From positions 443,163,292 through 443,227,291 of the forward strand of contig CM022297.1 in the NCBI GenBank assembly GCA_011799875.1: a DNA stretch of 64,000 nt, read 5' to 3'. The notes beneath the pieces were generated by a model that was not told where the DNA came from, made no database searches, and saw only the letters and a list, made by a program, of their open reading frames with translations. This DNA is from Thinopyrum elongatum. Lineage: Eukaryota; Streptophyta; Magnoliopsida; Poales; Poaceae. The position numbers were made by a program, and so were the translations under genes. Positions 24,351 to 35,172 of the stretch are shown here, one piece after another. Each line of letters opens with the position of its first letter. The stretch's first letter is position 1.

Positions 24351-27280
24351 ATGGAAAATAATCCTTTGAGGGGCTTGTTCGGGGTATCTTCACCTCGACC
24401 GGAAGAACAAAGAGTTGCTCCTCAACCTACTGCACCTACTAAAAATATTTATTATGAAATTCCTTCCAGTATGATAGAGAAACTACTAGCTAATCCTTAT
24501 GCAGGAGATGGAACACTACATCCTGATATGCATCTAATCTTTGTGGATGAAGTTGGTGGATTATTTAAGCTTGCAGGTTTACCCGGAGATGAAGTCAAGA
24601 GGAAGGTCTTCCCTTTATCTTTGAAGGTAAATGCATTGACATGGTATAGGCTATGTGATGATATTGGATCTTGGAATTACAACCGATTGAAATTGGAATT
24701 TCATCAGAAGTTTTATCCTATGCATCTGGTTCATCGTGATCGGAATTATATATATAATTTTTGGCCTCATGAAGGAGAAAGTATCGCTCAAGCTTGGGGG
24801 AGGCTTAAGTCAATGTTATATTCATGCCCCAATCATGAGCTCTCGAGAGAAATTATTATTCAGAATTTTTATGCTCGGCTTTCTCGTAATTATCAATCCA
24901 TGCTCAATACCTCTTGTACTGGCTCTTTTATGAAGAAGACTATTGAATTCAAATGGGATCTCTTGGAAAGAATTAAATGCAACTCTGAAGATTGGGAGCT
25001 CGACGAAGGTAAGGAGTCAGGTATAAAACTTGAATTTGATTGTGTTAAAACTTTTATGGATACTGATGCTTTTCGGAATTTTAGCACTAAATATGGACTT
25101 GACTCTGATATAGTAGCTTCTTTCTGTGAATCATTTGCTACTCATGTTGATCTTCCTAAGTAGAAGTGGTTTAAATATCATCCTCCCATTAAAGTAAAAG
25201 TAGTAGAACCCATTGAAGCTAGGGAAGAAACCACTACTTATAATGTTGATCCAGTTATCCCTACTACTTATATTGAGAAACCACCTTTTCCTGTTAGGAT
25301 AAAAGAACATGCTAAAGCTCCAGCTGTGGTTTGCAAGAGTTATACAAGGACAACTACACCCTCTGAACAAATTAAAGTTGAACCTAATGTTTCTATGGTT
25401 AAATATCTCTTGGTTGAAAATATTGATGGGCATGTTATTTATTTCTGTGATGAAGCCACTAGAATTGCCAAACCTGATGAAAAAGAATAAAAGATAAACA
25501 TAGACCTGTTGTTGGCATGCCTGTTGTCTCTGTTAAAATAGGATATCATTGTTATCATGGTTTATGTGATTTGGGTGCTAGTGTGAGTGCTATTCCGTTT
25601 ACTTTCTATCAAGAAATTATGAGTGATATTGCACCTGTTGAGATAGAAGATATTGATGTTACTATTAAACTCGCGAATAGAGATACTATTACACCACTCG
25701 GGATTGTTAGAGATGTTGAAGTCTTGTGTGGGAAAATAAAATATCCTACTGATTTTCTCATTCTTGGTTCCCCACAAGATGATTTTTGTCCCATAATATT
25801 TGGTAGACCTTTCTTGAACACGGTTAATGCTAATAGACCGTGAGAAAGAAATGGTTAGTGTAAGCTTCGGTGATGTGTCTCATGAGTTTAATTTCTCCAA
25901 GTTTCGTAGACAACCTCGTGATAAAGAGTCGTCTAGTAAAGATGACATTATTGGTCTTGCTTCTATTGTCGTGCCCCCTACTGACCCCTTAGAACAATAT
26001 TTGCTAGACCATGAGAATGATATGCATATGGATGAAAGAAATGAAATAGATGATATATTCTTTAAACAAATGCCTGTTTTGAAACACAACTTGCCTGTTG
26101 AAACTCTTGGAGATCCTCTACCACCCAAGAGTGATCCTGTGTTTGAACTTAAACAATTACCTGATACTTTGAAATATGCTTATCTTGATGAAAAGAAGAT
26201 ATATCCTGTTATTATTAGTGCTAACCTTTCAGAGCATGAAGAAAAGAGATTATTGAATACTCTGAGGAAACACCGTGCTGCTATTGGATATACTCTAGAT
26301 GATCTTAAGGGCATTAGTCCCACTCTATGTCAGCATAAAATTAATATGGAACCTGATGCTAAACCAGTTGTTGATCACCAGCGACGGTAAATCCTAAGAT
26401 GAAAGAAGTGGTAGGAAATGAAATACTAAAGCTTCTGGAAGCAGGTATAATCTATCCTATTGCTGATAGTAGATGGGTAAGTCCTATTCATTGTGTTCCT
26501 AAGAAGGGAGGTATTACTGTAGTTCCAAATGGTAAAAATGAACTTATCCCACAAAGAATTATCACAGGTTATAGAATGGTAATTGATTTTAGAAAATTAA
26601 ACAAAGCTACTAGGAAAGATCATTATCATTTGCCTTTTATTGATCAAATGCTAGAAAGATTGTCAAAACATACACATTTCTGCTTTCTAGATGGATACTC
26701 TGGTTTTTTCCCAAATACCTATGTCACAAGAGGATCAAGAAAAAACTAATTTTAGTTGCCCTTTTGGTACTTATGCTTATAGACGTGTGCCTTTTGGTTT
26801 ATGCAATGCACCTGCTACCTTTCAAAGATGTATGACTGCTATATTCTCTGACTTTTGTGAAATGATTGTTGAGGCTTTCATGGATGATTTTTTCCGTTTA
26901 CGGGACTTCTTTTGACGATTGCTTAAGCAACCTTGATCGAGTTTTGCAGAGATGTGAAGAAACTAATCTTGTCTTGAATTGGGAGAAGTGTCACTTTATG
27001 GTTAATGAAGGTATTATCTTGGGGCATAAAATCTATGAAAGAGGTATTGAAGTTGATAAAGCTAAAGTTGATGCAATTGAAAAAATGTCGTGTCCTACAG
27101 ATATCAAAGGTATAAGAAGTTTCCTTGGTCATGCCGGTTTCTATAGGAGATTTATTAAAGACTTCGCTAAAAATTTCTAGGCCTCTCACTAATCTTTTGC
27201 AAAAAAGATGTTCCATTTGTTTTTTATGATGATTGTTTAGAAGCCTTTGAAATACTTAAGAAAGCCTTAATCTCTGCACC
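24351..27280 (+). pseudogene. Athila-like gag, protease and RT (many frameshifts)
   Basis: Gag starts at ATG 24351 and runs as a clean frame to a TAG at 25161-25163, continuing in the same frame to a TAA at 25488. The frame then shifts to an aspartic protease region (25517-25843) with DLGAS in the active-site position and a PIIFGRPFL flap-like motif. Further shifts occur near 25830, 26386, 26700, 26890 and 27170. The RT reads through KKGG, VIDFRKLN, PFGLCNAPATFQ and a FMDDF catalytic motif whose surroundings are altered by the shift at 26890, then FLGHAGFYRRF. It is cut at 27280 by a MITE. Gag would form the particle and pol would copy the RNA; neither can be made from this copy. Confidence 0.88.
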
Positions 27281-27592
27281 TAGTCCTGGCCATGGGCAGC
27301 CCGACCCGAACAGCCCGACCCGGCCCGGCCCGAAAAAGCCCGGCCCAACGCTGCTCACGGGCCAAGCCCGGGCCTAGATTTCGAGCCCGAAGGTTGGATC
27401 AGGCCCAGGCCCGCCGTATTTGTGTTTTACCAAAGAGGCCCGAGGCCCGGTAGGCTTTTACATGGTTGGGCCGGGCTTGGGCTTGATTTTCTAGGCCCGG
27501 CGCCCGGGCCGGGCCCGGGCCTGGGTTTTCTTCGTCGGGCTTGGCTAGGCCCGGCCCGAAGCCCAGCCCGGCCCGAGTGATGGCCAGGTATA
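27281..27592. mobile_element. hAT-like MITE, 312 bp, extremely GGCCCG-rich
   Basis: It interrupts the RT/RNase H boundary of the Athila-like element. An 8-bp duplication TCTGCACC lies at 27273-27280 and 27593-27600. Ends are TAGTCCTGGCCAT and its partner ATGGCCAGGTATA, which match at 11 of 13 positions as inverted repeats. The 8-bp duplication and TA-starting ends fit hAT. The interior is composed of GGGCC/CCCGG repeats in both orientations. No coding region. Confidence 0.8.
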
Positions 27593-27600
27593 TCTGCACC

Positions 27601-28352
27601 TATTGTTCAACCACCTGATTGGAACCTACCCTTTGAAATTATGTGTGATGCTAGTGATTATGTTGTTGGTGTTGTTCTAGGACAACGAGTTGATAAGAAA
27701 TTAAATGTTATTCATTATGCTAGTAAAACTCTAGACAGTGCTCAAAGAAATTATGCTACTAGTGAAAAGGAATTTCTAGCAGTTGTGTTTGCTTGTGATA
27801 AATTCAGATCTTACATTGTTGATTCCAAAGTAATTATTCACACTGATCAAGTTGCTATTAAATACCTTATGGAAAAGAAAGATGCTAAACCTAGACTCAT
27901 TAGGTGGGTTCTCTTGCTGCAAGAATTTGATTTACATATTATTGATAGGAAGGGAGCTGAGAACCCCGTAGCAGATAACTTGTCTAGGTTAGAAAATATT
28001 CTTGATGACCCACTACCAATTGATGATAGTTTTCCTGATGAACAATTAGCTGTCATAAATGCATCTCGTAGTGCTCCATGGTATGCAGACTATGCTAATT
28101 ATATTGTTGCTAAATTTATACCACCTAGTTTCACATACCAGCAAAAGAAAAAGTTTTTCTATGATTTAAGACATTACTTCTGGGATGACCCACATCTATA
28201 TAAAGAAGGAGTAGATGGTGTTATTAGACGTTGTATACCTGAGCATGAACAGGAACAGATCCTATGGAAGTGTCACTCCTAGTCATACGGAGGACACCAT
28301 GCGGGAGACCGAACGGCACACAAGGTATTACAATCCGGTTTTTATTGGCCTA
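27601..28352 (+). pseudogene. Athila-like RNase H and integrase N-terminus
   Basis: Continues pol after the MITE. The RNase H domain has MCDASDY near its start, [11 protein letters not shown], the HTDQ aspartate and a PVADNLSRL end motif. It is followed by the linker and the start of the integrase HHCC zinc domain (YGGHHAGDRTAHK, about 28286-28325). A TAG at 28280-28282 interrupts the frame. The nested element enters within the zinc domain, directly after a tryptophan codon, with the target GCCTA at 28348-28352. Confidence 0.88.
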
Positions 28353-28633
28353 TGATACGTCTCCAACGTATCTATAATTTATGAAGTATTCATGTCGTTA
28401 TATTATCATTCTTGGATGTTTTACAATCATTTTATAGCAACTTTATATCATTTTTTGGGACTAACCTATTGACATAGTGCCCAGTGCCAGTTGTTGTTTT
28501 TTGCTTGTTTTTTACATCACAGAAAATCAATACCAAACGGAGTCCAAATGCGGCGAAACTTTTTGGAGATTTTTTCTGGACCAGAAGACACCCGGTGGGC
28601 CAAAGAAGTACCAAAGGGGAGCTCCGAGGAGAG

Positions 28634-28685
28634 CACAACCCACCAGGGCACGCCTGGGGGCCCAGGCGTGCCCAGGTGGGTTGTG
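28634..28685 (+). promoter_or_regulatory. Near-perfect 52-nt hairpin in nested 5' LTR
   Basis: Arms of 25 nt pair at 24 positions (one A-A mismatch at 28645/28674) around a two-base GG turn. Positions 28650 (A) and 28669 (T) pair; in the partner hairpin of the 3' LTR the same pair is G-C. Confidence 0.8.
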
Positions 28686-28721
28686 ACCACCTCGGTGGAC
28701 TCCCGCACCGCCTTTTCGCCC

Positions 28722-28727
28722 TATAAA
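28722..28727 (+). promoter_or_regulatory. LTR TATA box
   Basis: TATAAA in the context CCCTATAAATTCCC, 37 bp downstream of the hairpin. It would set the transcript start about 30 bp downstream. The 3' LTR carries the same box at 33891-33896. Confidence 0.65.
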
Positions 28728-29357
28728 TTCCCAAATATTCCAAAAACCCTCGGGGTAGCCCTAGATCAGAAGTTCCACCGCCGCAAGCCTCTGTAGCCAC
28801 GAAAAACCAATCTAGACCCCGTTCTGGCACCCTCCCGGAGGGGGAAATCATCACCGGTGGCCATCTTCATCATCCTGGCGGCCACCATGATGAGGAGGGA
28901 GTAGTCCACCCTCGGGGTTGAGGGTTTGTACCAGTAGCTATGTGTTTAATCTCTCTCTCTCTCTCTCTCGTGTTCTTGAGATGTCACGATCTTGATGTAT
29001 CGCGGGCTTTGTTAATATAGTTGGATCGTATGGTGTTTTCCACTCTCTATCTTGTTGTGATGAATTGAGTTTTCCCTTTGAGATTTCGTTTTTATTGGAT
29101 TGAATATTTTTATGGATTTGAGAGCACTTGATATATGTCTTGCATATGAATACCCGTGCTGACAATGGGGTATTATATTGATTCACTTGAGATATGTTTT
29201 GGCACTCAACTCACGGATTCGCGAGGTGACATTGGGGTAATCTATGCATAGGGGTTGATGCACGTTCTCGTCTTTTGTTTCTCTGGTAGAAATCTTGGGG
29301 CACTCTTTGAGGTTCTTTGTGTTGGATTGAGTATTATGAATTTGAATTTGCTTTGGT

Positions 29358-29507
29358 GTTATTTTAGTACGAACTCTTGATAGATCGATCGGAAAGAATA
29401 ACTTGCTGTTATTTTAGTACGAACTCTTGATAGATCGATCGGAAAGAATAACTTTGTGTTATTTTAGTACGAACTCTTGGATAGATCGATCGGAAAGAAT
29501 AGCTACA
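29358..29507 (+). repeat. Three 50-bp tandem units in nested 5' LTR
   Basis: Units begin at successive 50-bp steps (ATTTTAGTAC at 29361, 29411 and 29461) and include TAGATCGATCGGAAAGAATA. The 3' LTR has the same three units from about 34528, so they existed before insertion. Confidence 0.85.
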
Positions 29508-30012
29508 AACAATTTCTTCTTATGTTCTCCGCTAGATAAGAACTTTGGAGTGATTCTTCATCGCACTTTGAGGGATGGTTATATGATCCAATTAGATTAG
29601 CATTGTTGAGAGATTGCACTAGCGAAAGTATGGACCCAAGGCCTCATTTTCAAGCATTGCAATACCGTTTGTGCTCTGTTTTATCAATTGCTAGCTTGCT
29701 GTTTTTTATTGTTCCTATTACAAAAATCAATATCTACTACCATTACTACGCTTTTATTACCATCTCTTCGCCGAACTAGTGCACCTATACAAATTACCAT
29801 TGTATTTGGTGTGTTGGGGACACAAGAGACTTTTTGTTATTTGGTTGCAGGGTTGTTTGAGAGAGACCATCTTCATCCTACGCCTCCCACGGACTGATAA
29901 ACTGTAGGTCATCCACTTGAGGGAAATTTGCACTGTCCTACAAAACTCTGCGCTTGGAGGCCCAACACGAGTCTACAAGAACAAGTTGTGTAGTAGACAT
30001 CAAGCTCTTTCC

Positions 30013-30029
30013 TGGCGCCGTTGCCGGGG
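30013..30029 (+). other. Primer-binding site, tRNA-Asp type
   Basis: TGGCGCCGTTGCCGGGG, ten nt after the 5' LTR. A second, imperfect copy TGGCGCCGCTGCCGGCG lies at 30075-30091 in the same local context (GAAGCTCTTTT-CTGGCGCC), indicating a short duplication of the PBS segment. Confidence 0.8.
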
Positions 30030-30122
30030 AGGTTAGGTAAGGGGCACTCACACCCCGTCAACGAAGCTCTTTTCTGGCGCCGCTGCCGGCGAGGTGAGTG
30101 CTTGAAGGTATAACTTTAGATC

Positions 30123-30953
30123 TTGCAATCGAATCTTTTAGTTTCTTGTTTTATCACTAGTTTGGTTTATAAAAAGAAAACTACAAAAAAATTGGAATTG
30201 AGATTGCATCATATTGTTCATCTTTATAATGTCTTTCGTGAAAATGATGGAAAGGAAGATTGTGCTCAATTGATAGAGGAAGAATTCTATAAAATGTTTG
30301 ACAAAAAATCCTTGAATGAGCATGATTGCAATGTTGCTAGTATGAATTCTTTGAATATCCATGATGCTAATGATATGCAAAGCTACAAGCTTGGGGATGC
30401 TATGTTTGATGAAGATGATATTTTTAGTCCCCCAAGTTTTGATGAGAAAATTTATTATGATGAAAGCATGCCTCCTATCTATGATAATTATGGTGATGAC
30501 ATGTATGCTATATCGAATAATGATAACCGTGAAACTTGTCATCATGATTTTAATTTTCAATCACATGATAGTTATTTTGTTGAGTTTGCTCCCACTACTA
30601 TTGATGAGAATACATTTGCTTATGTGGAGAGTAACAAAATTTCTATGCTTATGCATCATGAAAAGAATGCTTTTTGTGATAGTTATATTGTTGAATTCAC
30701 TCATGATGCTACTGAAAATTATTGTGAGAGGGGAACATATGCTTTTACATATTGCAGTAATATCAAGTTTCCTCTCTATGTGTTGAAAATCTTGAAGTTT
30801 TGCTCGTTTTGCCTTCCTATGCTAGTTCATTCTTGTTCCCATAAGTTGTTTGATCACAAAATCCCTATGCATAGGAAGTGGGTTAGACTTAAATGTGCTA
30901 GTCATATGCTTCATGATGCTCCCATTATGTTTCAATTCTTTACTTTTATGTGA
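30123..30953 (+). CDS. Uncharacterised 276-aa protein of a non-autonomous retroelement
   Basis: The only sizeable open frame of the nested element, starting about 94 nt downstream of the PBS. It is intact and strongly acidic and aromatic in its centre, with DEDDIFSPPSFDEKIYYDES and many Asp, Asn, Tyr and His residues. A basic N-terminal segment (KKKTTKKLELRLHH) precedes it and a Cys/His-rich C-terminal part (FCSFCLPMLVHSC) follows. I recognise no gag, protease, RT, integrase or zinc-knuckle motif, no clear signal peptide and no transmembrane segment. Codon use is AT-rich, like the Athila-like genes around it. An open 276-codon frame in AT-rich DNA suggests selection in the recent past. It may be a gag-derived or accessory protein, but this is unproven. 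The start could also be one of the downstream methionines. Confidence 0.6.
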   Translation: MQSNLLVSCFITSLVYKKKTTKKLELRLHHIVHLYNVFRENDGKEDCAQLIEEEFYKMFDKKSLNEHDCNVASMNSLNIHDANDMQSYKLGDAMFDEDDIFSPPSFDEKIYYDESMPPIYDNYGDDMYAISNNDNRETCHHDFNFQSHDSYFVEFAPTTIDENTFAYVESNKISMLMHHEKNAFCDSYIVEFTHDATENYCERGTYAFTYCSNIKFPLYVLKILKFCSFCLPMLVHSCSHKLFDHKIPMHRKWVRLKCASHMLHDAPIMFQFFTFM

Positions 30954-33521
30954 GCATCATTGAACTCATCAAGCCTAGCTAAAAGGCATTAAAGAAAAGC
31001 GCTTGTTGGGAGACAACCCAACACTTTTTCCTACTGTTTTTGTGTGTTCACATGGTTATGCTACTGTAGTGGTCTTGTTTTATAGCTTTTGTTTCAATAA
31101 AGTGCCAAGTAAAGCCTTTGGGATAGTGTGGATGATAGTTGACTTGATTCTGTGCAAAAACAGAAACTTTTGCGTCCAGTGCAGAAATTCCTGTATTTTA
31201 CTGGAACGTGGAAAAATTCTGAATTTTTTACAGTTGATGGGTATACAAATTTTGTACGTTGTCCTAATTTTTCAGAATTTTCGGAAGTACACAAGTCTGA
31301 CCTTAATTCATATTTTTATGTGATGTTCTGTTTTTGACAGATTCTATTTTCAATGCATAGTTTGCTTGTTTTATGGTTTCTATGGCTTATATTGCTTAAT
31401 ATAAATTGTGGAAATTATATAGTACAGTAGGTATTGTGTGAGAACAATTATGAATATTCTCTTTGAAAGTACCAAAGTGAATGATTTGTCTTTATCATAC
31501 TAACCCAACTCACGAAGTTCCGTTAAGTTTTGTGTGATTGAAGTTTTCAAGTTTTGGATGCAATATCGATATGAGGTGAATAAGGAGTGACAAGACCCTA
31601 AGCTTGGGGATGCCCAAGGCACCCCCAAGGCAATATACAAGGAAGATCCAAGCAACCAAGCTTGGGGATGCCCAAGGCATCCCAAGTTAATATTCCAAGA
31701 AGTCTCAAGCATCTAAGCTTGGGGATGCCCCGGTAGGCATCCCACCTTTCTTCATCAACAATTATCGGTTAGCCTCGGTTGAGCCTAAGTTTTTTATTCT
31801 TCACATGATGTTTGCTATTCTTAGAATATCATTTTATTTTGTTTTGCTTGCTATTTTAATAAAATACTTAGATCTGAAAGTTTTAAATAAGAGAGAGTCC
31901 TCACATAGCTACCCATTTACTTAACTACTCGCATGATCTTCACTTATATCTTTTGGAGTGGTTTTTCATTTACTCTCATGCTTCACTTAAATTATTTTGA
32001 GAGTTGAAATTTTTGAAGAAATACTTATGCTCTTGTGCTCCACTTAAATTTATTTGAGAGCTTGTTAGTAGCAATGGTAATATATAAATTTAGTCCCAAA
32101 GTAATGGATATTCAAGAAGGATATAATAAAAACTTTCATGTAGATCACTGGATATGATAAGTTTGTTTCCTTGCAATAGTTTTGCGATATGGAGATAATA
32201 ATATGTGAGTCATGTTGGTGAGTAATTATGCTTTAGTAAGAATATTAGTGTTAAGGTTTGTGATTCCCTATGCAAGCACGAAAGTCAATAATTATGCAAT
32301 GAAATTACATCCTACTTGTGGTGCATTATTCAGTGTTAGTTATGCTCAATGCTCGTTTATGTGAATTTTCGTTTCTTGGTTGGTTGCTTCTCAATCTATT
32401 TGCTAGCCTCCGTTTGTACTAAGTGGGAATACTACTTGTGCATCCAAATTCTTAAACCCAAAGTTGTGCCAAATGAGTCCACCATACCTACCTATATGCG
32501 GTATTTCCATGCCGTTCTAAGCAAATTTGTATGTGTCATCTCTAAATTTTCAAAATGATTTCCTTTTTGTGTGCTCGTACCGCTCATGAAGCGGCAGGGG
32601 GTGGCCAATATTTTCCATGCTAGATGTGTTATTCTCAAGATGAGTGTTTATTCACTTGTCATTGCACGAGAGTATGGCAAATGTATTAGGGATGCCCAGT
32701 CTCGAAATGAAAAATGAATTTACTTTATGTTGTCAAATAATAAATTCCTTGGAAAGTGTTGGTATGGAGGGAACCCATGGATACGGCTAGCCATGGATCA
32801 TGAAAGAATGGTGGAAAAAGGAATAAACTTTATTTTCTGTTTGGGAACCGCCTATGATATATCTAGCATGGAAAGTGTTGGGAATTACTCGGTCTTTTTC
32901 GTTGACGGGAAAAGTATGCCTCTCAAAAAATTTATCTCTCAATTTAATCTTTGAGCTCTGGCACCTCTGCAAATCCCTACTTCCCTCTACGAAGGGCCTA
33001 TCTATTTACTTTATGCAATTTTTATTTTTATTTGAGTCTCCATCTTCTTTTATAAAGCACCAACTAAGGGGCACTATGATCGTACTTGAGCATTGGATGT
33101 AGCTAATATGCGAGTGTGTTTTGCGAATGGATCAATGATTGAGCATGATGGGCTAGGGATAACTTTCTTTAGTGTTGATATTTTGAAAGAGATGGTTGCT
33201 TGTTGATATGCTTGAGTATTGATGTCTTCATGTCAAATTATAGACTACTGCTTTGAATCATTCAAGTCCAAATGTCCATGCTACAAAAGAAAGAGTATAT
33301 GATGAATATGATAGGTAGCTTTCCACAAAAAAAAATCCGTTTTCAATTGCTACTTTATCATGATAAGTTTTATGAGAAAGAGTTGTTGTTATGATGCTAG
33401 AAAAAGTGATTGAAATCATCATTGATCAAACTTATGCATTTTGCTAGCATTCACACTTCATAAATTATTTCTTTTATCATTCACCTACTCGAGGACGAGT
33501 AGGAATTAAGCTTGGGGATGC
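30954..33521 (+). other. 3' noncoding region of the nested element
   Basis: 2.6 kb, AT-rich, no convincing gene. A hairpin TGTTGGG-AGACAA-CCCAACA lies just after the ORF (about 31004-31023). Three copies of AAGCTTGGGGATGCCC-type sequence lie at about 31600-31740, the middle and last followed by CCAAGGCATCCC or a close variant. The polypurine-like tract ends at 33521. Confidence 0.7.
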
Positions 33522-35172
33522 TAATACGTCTCCAACGTATCTATAATTTATGAAGTATTCATGCCGTTATATTATCATTCTTGAATGTTTTACAATCATT
33601 TTATAGCAACTTTATATCATTTTTTGGGACTAACCTATTGACATAGTGCCCAGTGCTAGTTGTTGTTTTTTGCTTGTTTTTTACATCGCAGAAAATCAAT
33701 ACCAAACGGAGTCTAAACGCGGCGAAACTCTTTGGAGATTTTTTCTGGACCAGAAGACACCCAGTGGGCCAAAGAAGTACCAGAGGGGAGCTCCGAGGAG
33801 AGCACAACCCACCAGGGCGCGCCTGGGGGCCCAGGCGCGCCCAGGTGGGTTGTGCCCACCTCGGTGGCGTCCCGCACCGCCTCTTCGCCCTATAAATTCC
33901 CAAATATTCCAAAAACCCTCGGGGTAACTCTAGATCAGAAGTTCCACCGCCGCAAGCCTCTGTAGCCATGAAAAACCAATCTAGACCCCGTTCCGGCACC
34001 CTGCCGGAGGGGGAAATCATCACCGGTGGCCATCTTCATCATCCCGGCGGCCACCATGATGAGGAGAGAGTAGTCCACCCTTAGGGCTGAGGGTTTGTAC
34101 CAGTAGCTATGTGTTTAATCTCTCTCTCTCTCTCTCTCGTGTTCTTGAGATGTCATGATCTTGATGTATCGCGGGCTTTGTTAATATAGTTGGATCATAT
34201 GGTGTTTTCCCCTCTCTATCTTGTTGTGATGAATTGAGTTTTCCCTTTGAGATTTAGTTTTTATCGGATTGAATACTTTTATGGATTTGAGAGCACTTGA
34301 TATATGTCTTGCATATGAATACCTGTGATGACAATGAAGTATTATATTGATTCACTTGAGATATGTTTTGGCACTCAACTCGCGGATTCCCAAGGTGACA
34401 TTGGGGTAATCTATGCATAGGGGTTGATGCACGTTCTCGTCTTTTGTTTCTCCGGTAGAAATCTTGGGGCACTCTTTGAGGTTCTTTGTGTTGGATTGAG
34501 TATTATGAATTTGAATTTGCTTTGGTGTTATTTTAGTACAAACTCTTGATAGATCGATCGGAAAGAATAACTTGGTGTTATTTTAGTACGAACTCTTGAT
34601 AGATCGGTCGGAAAGAATAACTTTGTGTTATTTTAGTACGAACTCTTGGATAGATCGATCGGAAAGAATAGCTACAAACAATTTCTTCTTATGTTCTCCG
34701 CTAGATAAGAATTTTGGAGTGATTCTTCATCGCACTTTGAGGGATGGTTATATGATCCAATTAGATTAGCATTGTTGAGAGATTGCACTAGCGAAAGTAC
34801 GGACCCTAGGCCTCATTTTCAAGCATTGCAATACCGTTTGTGCTCCGTTTTATCAATTGCTACCTTGCTGTTTTTTATTGTTCCTATTACAAAAATCAAT
34901 ATCTACTACCATTACTACGCTTTTATTACCATCTCTTCGCCGAACTAGTGCACCTATACAAATTACCATTGTATTTGGTGTGTTGGGGACACAAGAGACT
35001 TTTTGTTATTTGGTTGCAGGGTTGTTTGAGAGAGACCATCTTCATCCTACGCCTCCCACGGATTGATAAATATTAGGTCATCCACTTGAGGGAAATTTGC
35101 TACTGTCCTACAAAACTCTGCGCTTGGAGGCCCAACACGAGTCTACAAGAACAAGTTGTGTAGTAGACATCA
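33522..35172 (+). repeat. 3' LTR of the nested element
   Basis: 1651 bp, nearly identical to 28353-30002. The first dinucleotide is TA instead of TG. Hairpin at 33803-33854, TATAAA at 33891-33896, TC tract near 34117-34137 and three 50-bp units near 34528-34677. Confidence 0.93.
33803..33854 (+). promoter_or_regulatory. 52-nt hairpin in nested 3' LTR
   Basis: Same structure as 28634-28685, but with G at 33819 paired to C at 33838, where the 5' LTR has A paired to T. Confidence 0.8.

Larger units (their letters stand above)
28353..30002 (+). repeat. 5' LTR of the nested element
   Basis: 1650 bp. Internal landmarks: a 52-nt hairpin at 28634-28685, TATAAA at 28722-28727, a (TC)n tract near 28950-28970, and three 50-bp tandem units from about 29358 to 29507. 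Confidence 0.93.
28353..35172 (+). mobile_element. Nested LTR retrotransposon lacking pol, with one 276-aa ORF
   Basis: Complete insert with perfect 5-bp duplication GCCTA (28348-28352 and 35173-35177). LTRs 28353-30002 and 33522-35172 are about 1650 bp each and nearly identical, starting TGATACGTC (TAATACGTC in the right copy) and ending AGACATCA. The internal 3.5 kb holds a tRNA-Asp-type PBS, one open frame and 3' noncoding DNA with a PPT-like AAGCTTGGGGATG (33509-33521). No gag, protease, RT or integrase motifs are seen, so mobilisation in trans is inferred. Family resembles abundant Triticeae TGATACGTCTCC elements. Confidence 0.93.

Noticed and set aside
28641..28680. Rho-independent terminator
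   Set aside because: The hairpin is in a plant LTR upstream of a TATA box and lacks a following T run.
31580..31740. CRISPR-like short repeats
   Set aside because: Three degenerate AAGCTTGGGGATGCCC units without regular spacers, in the 3' region of a plant retrotransposon.
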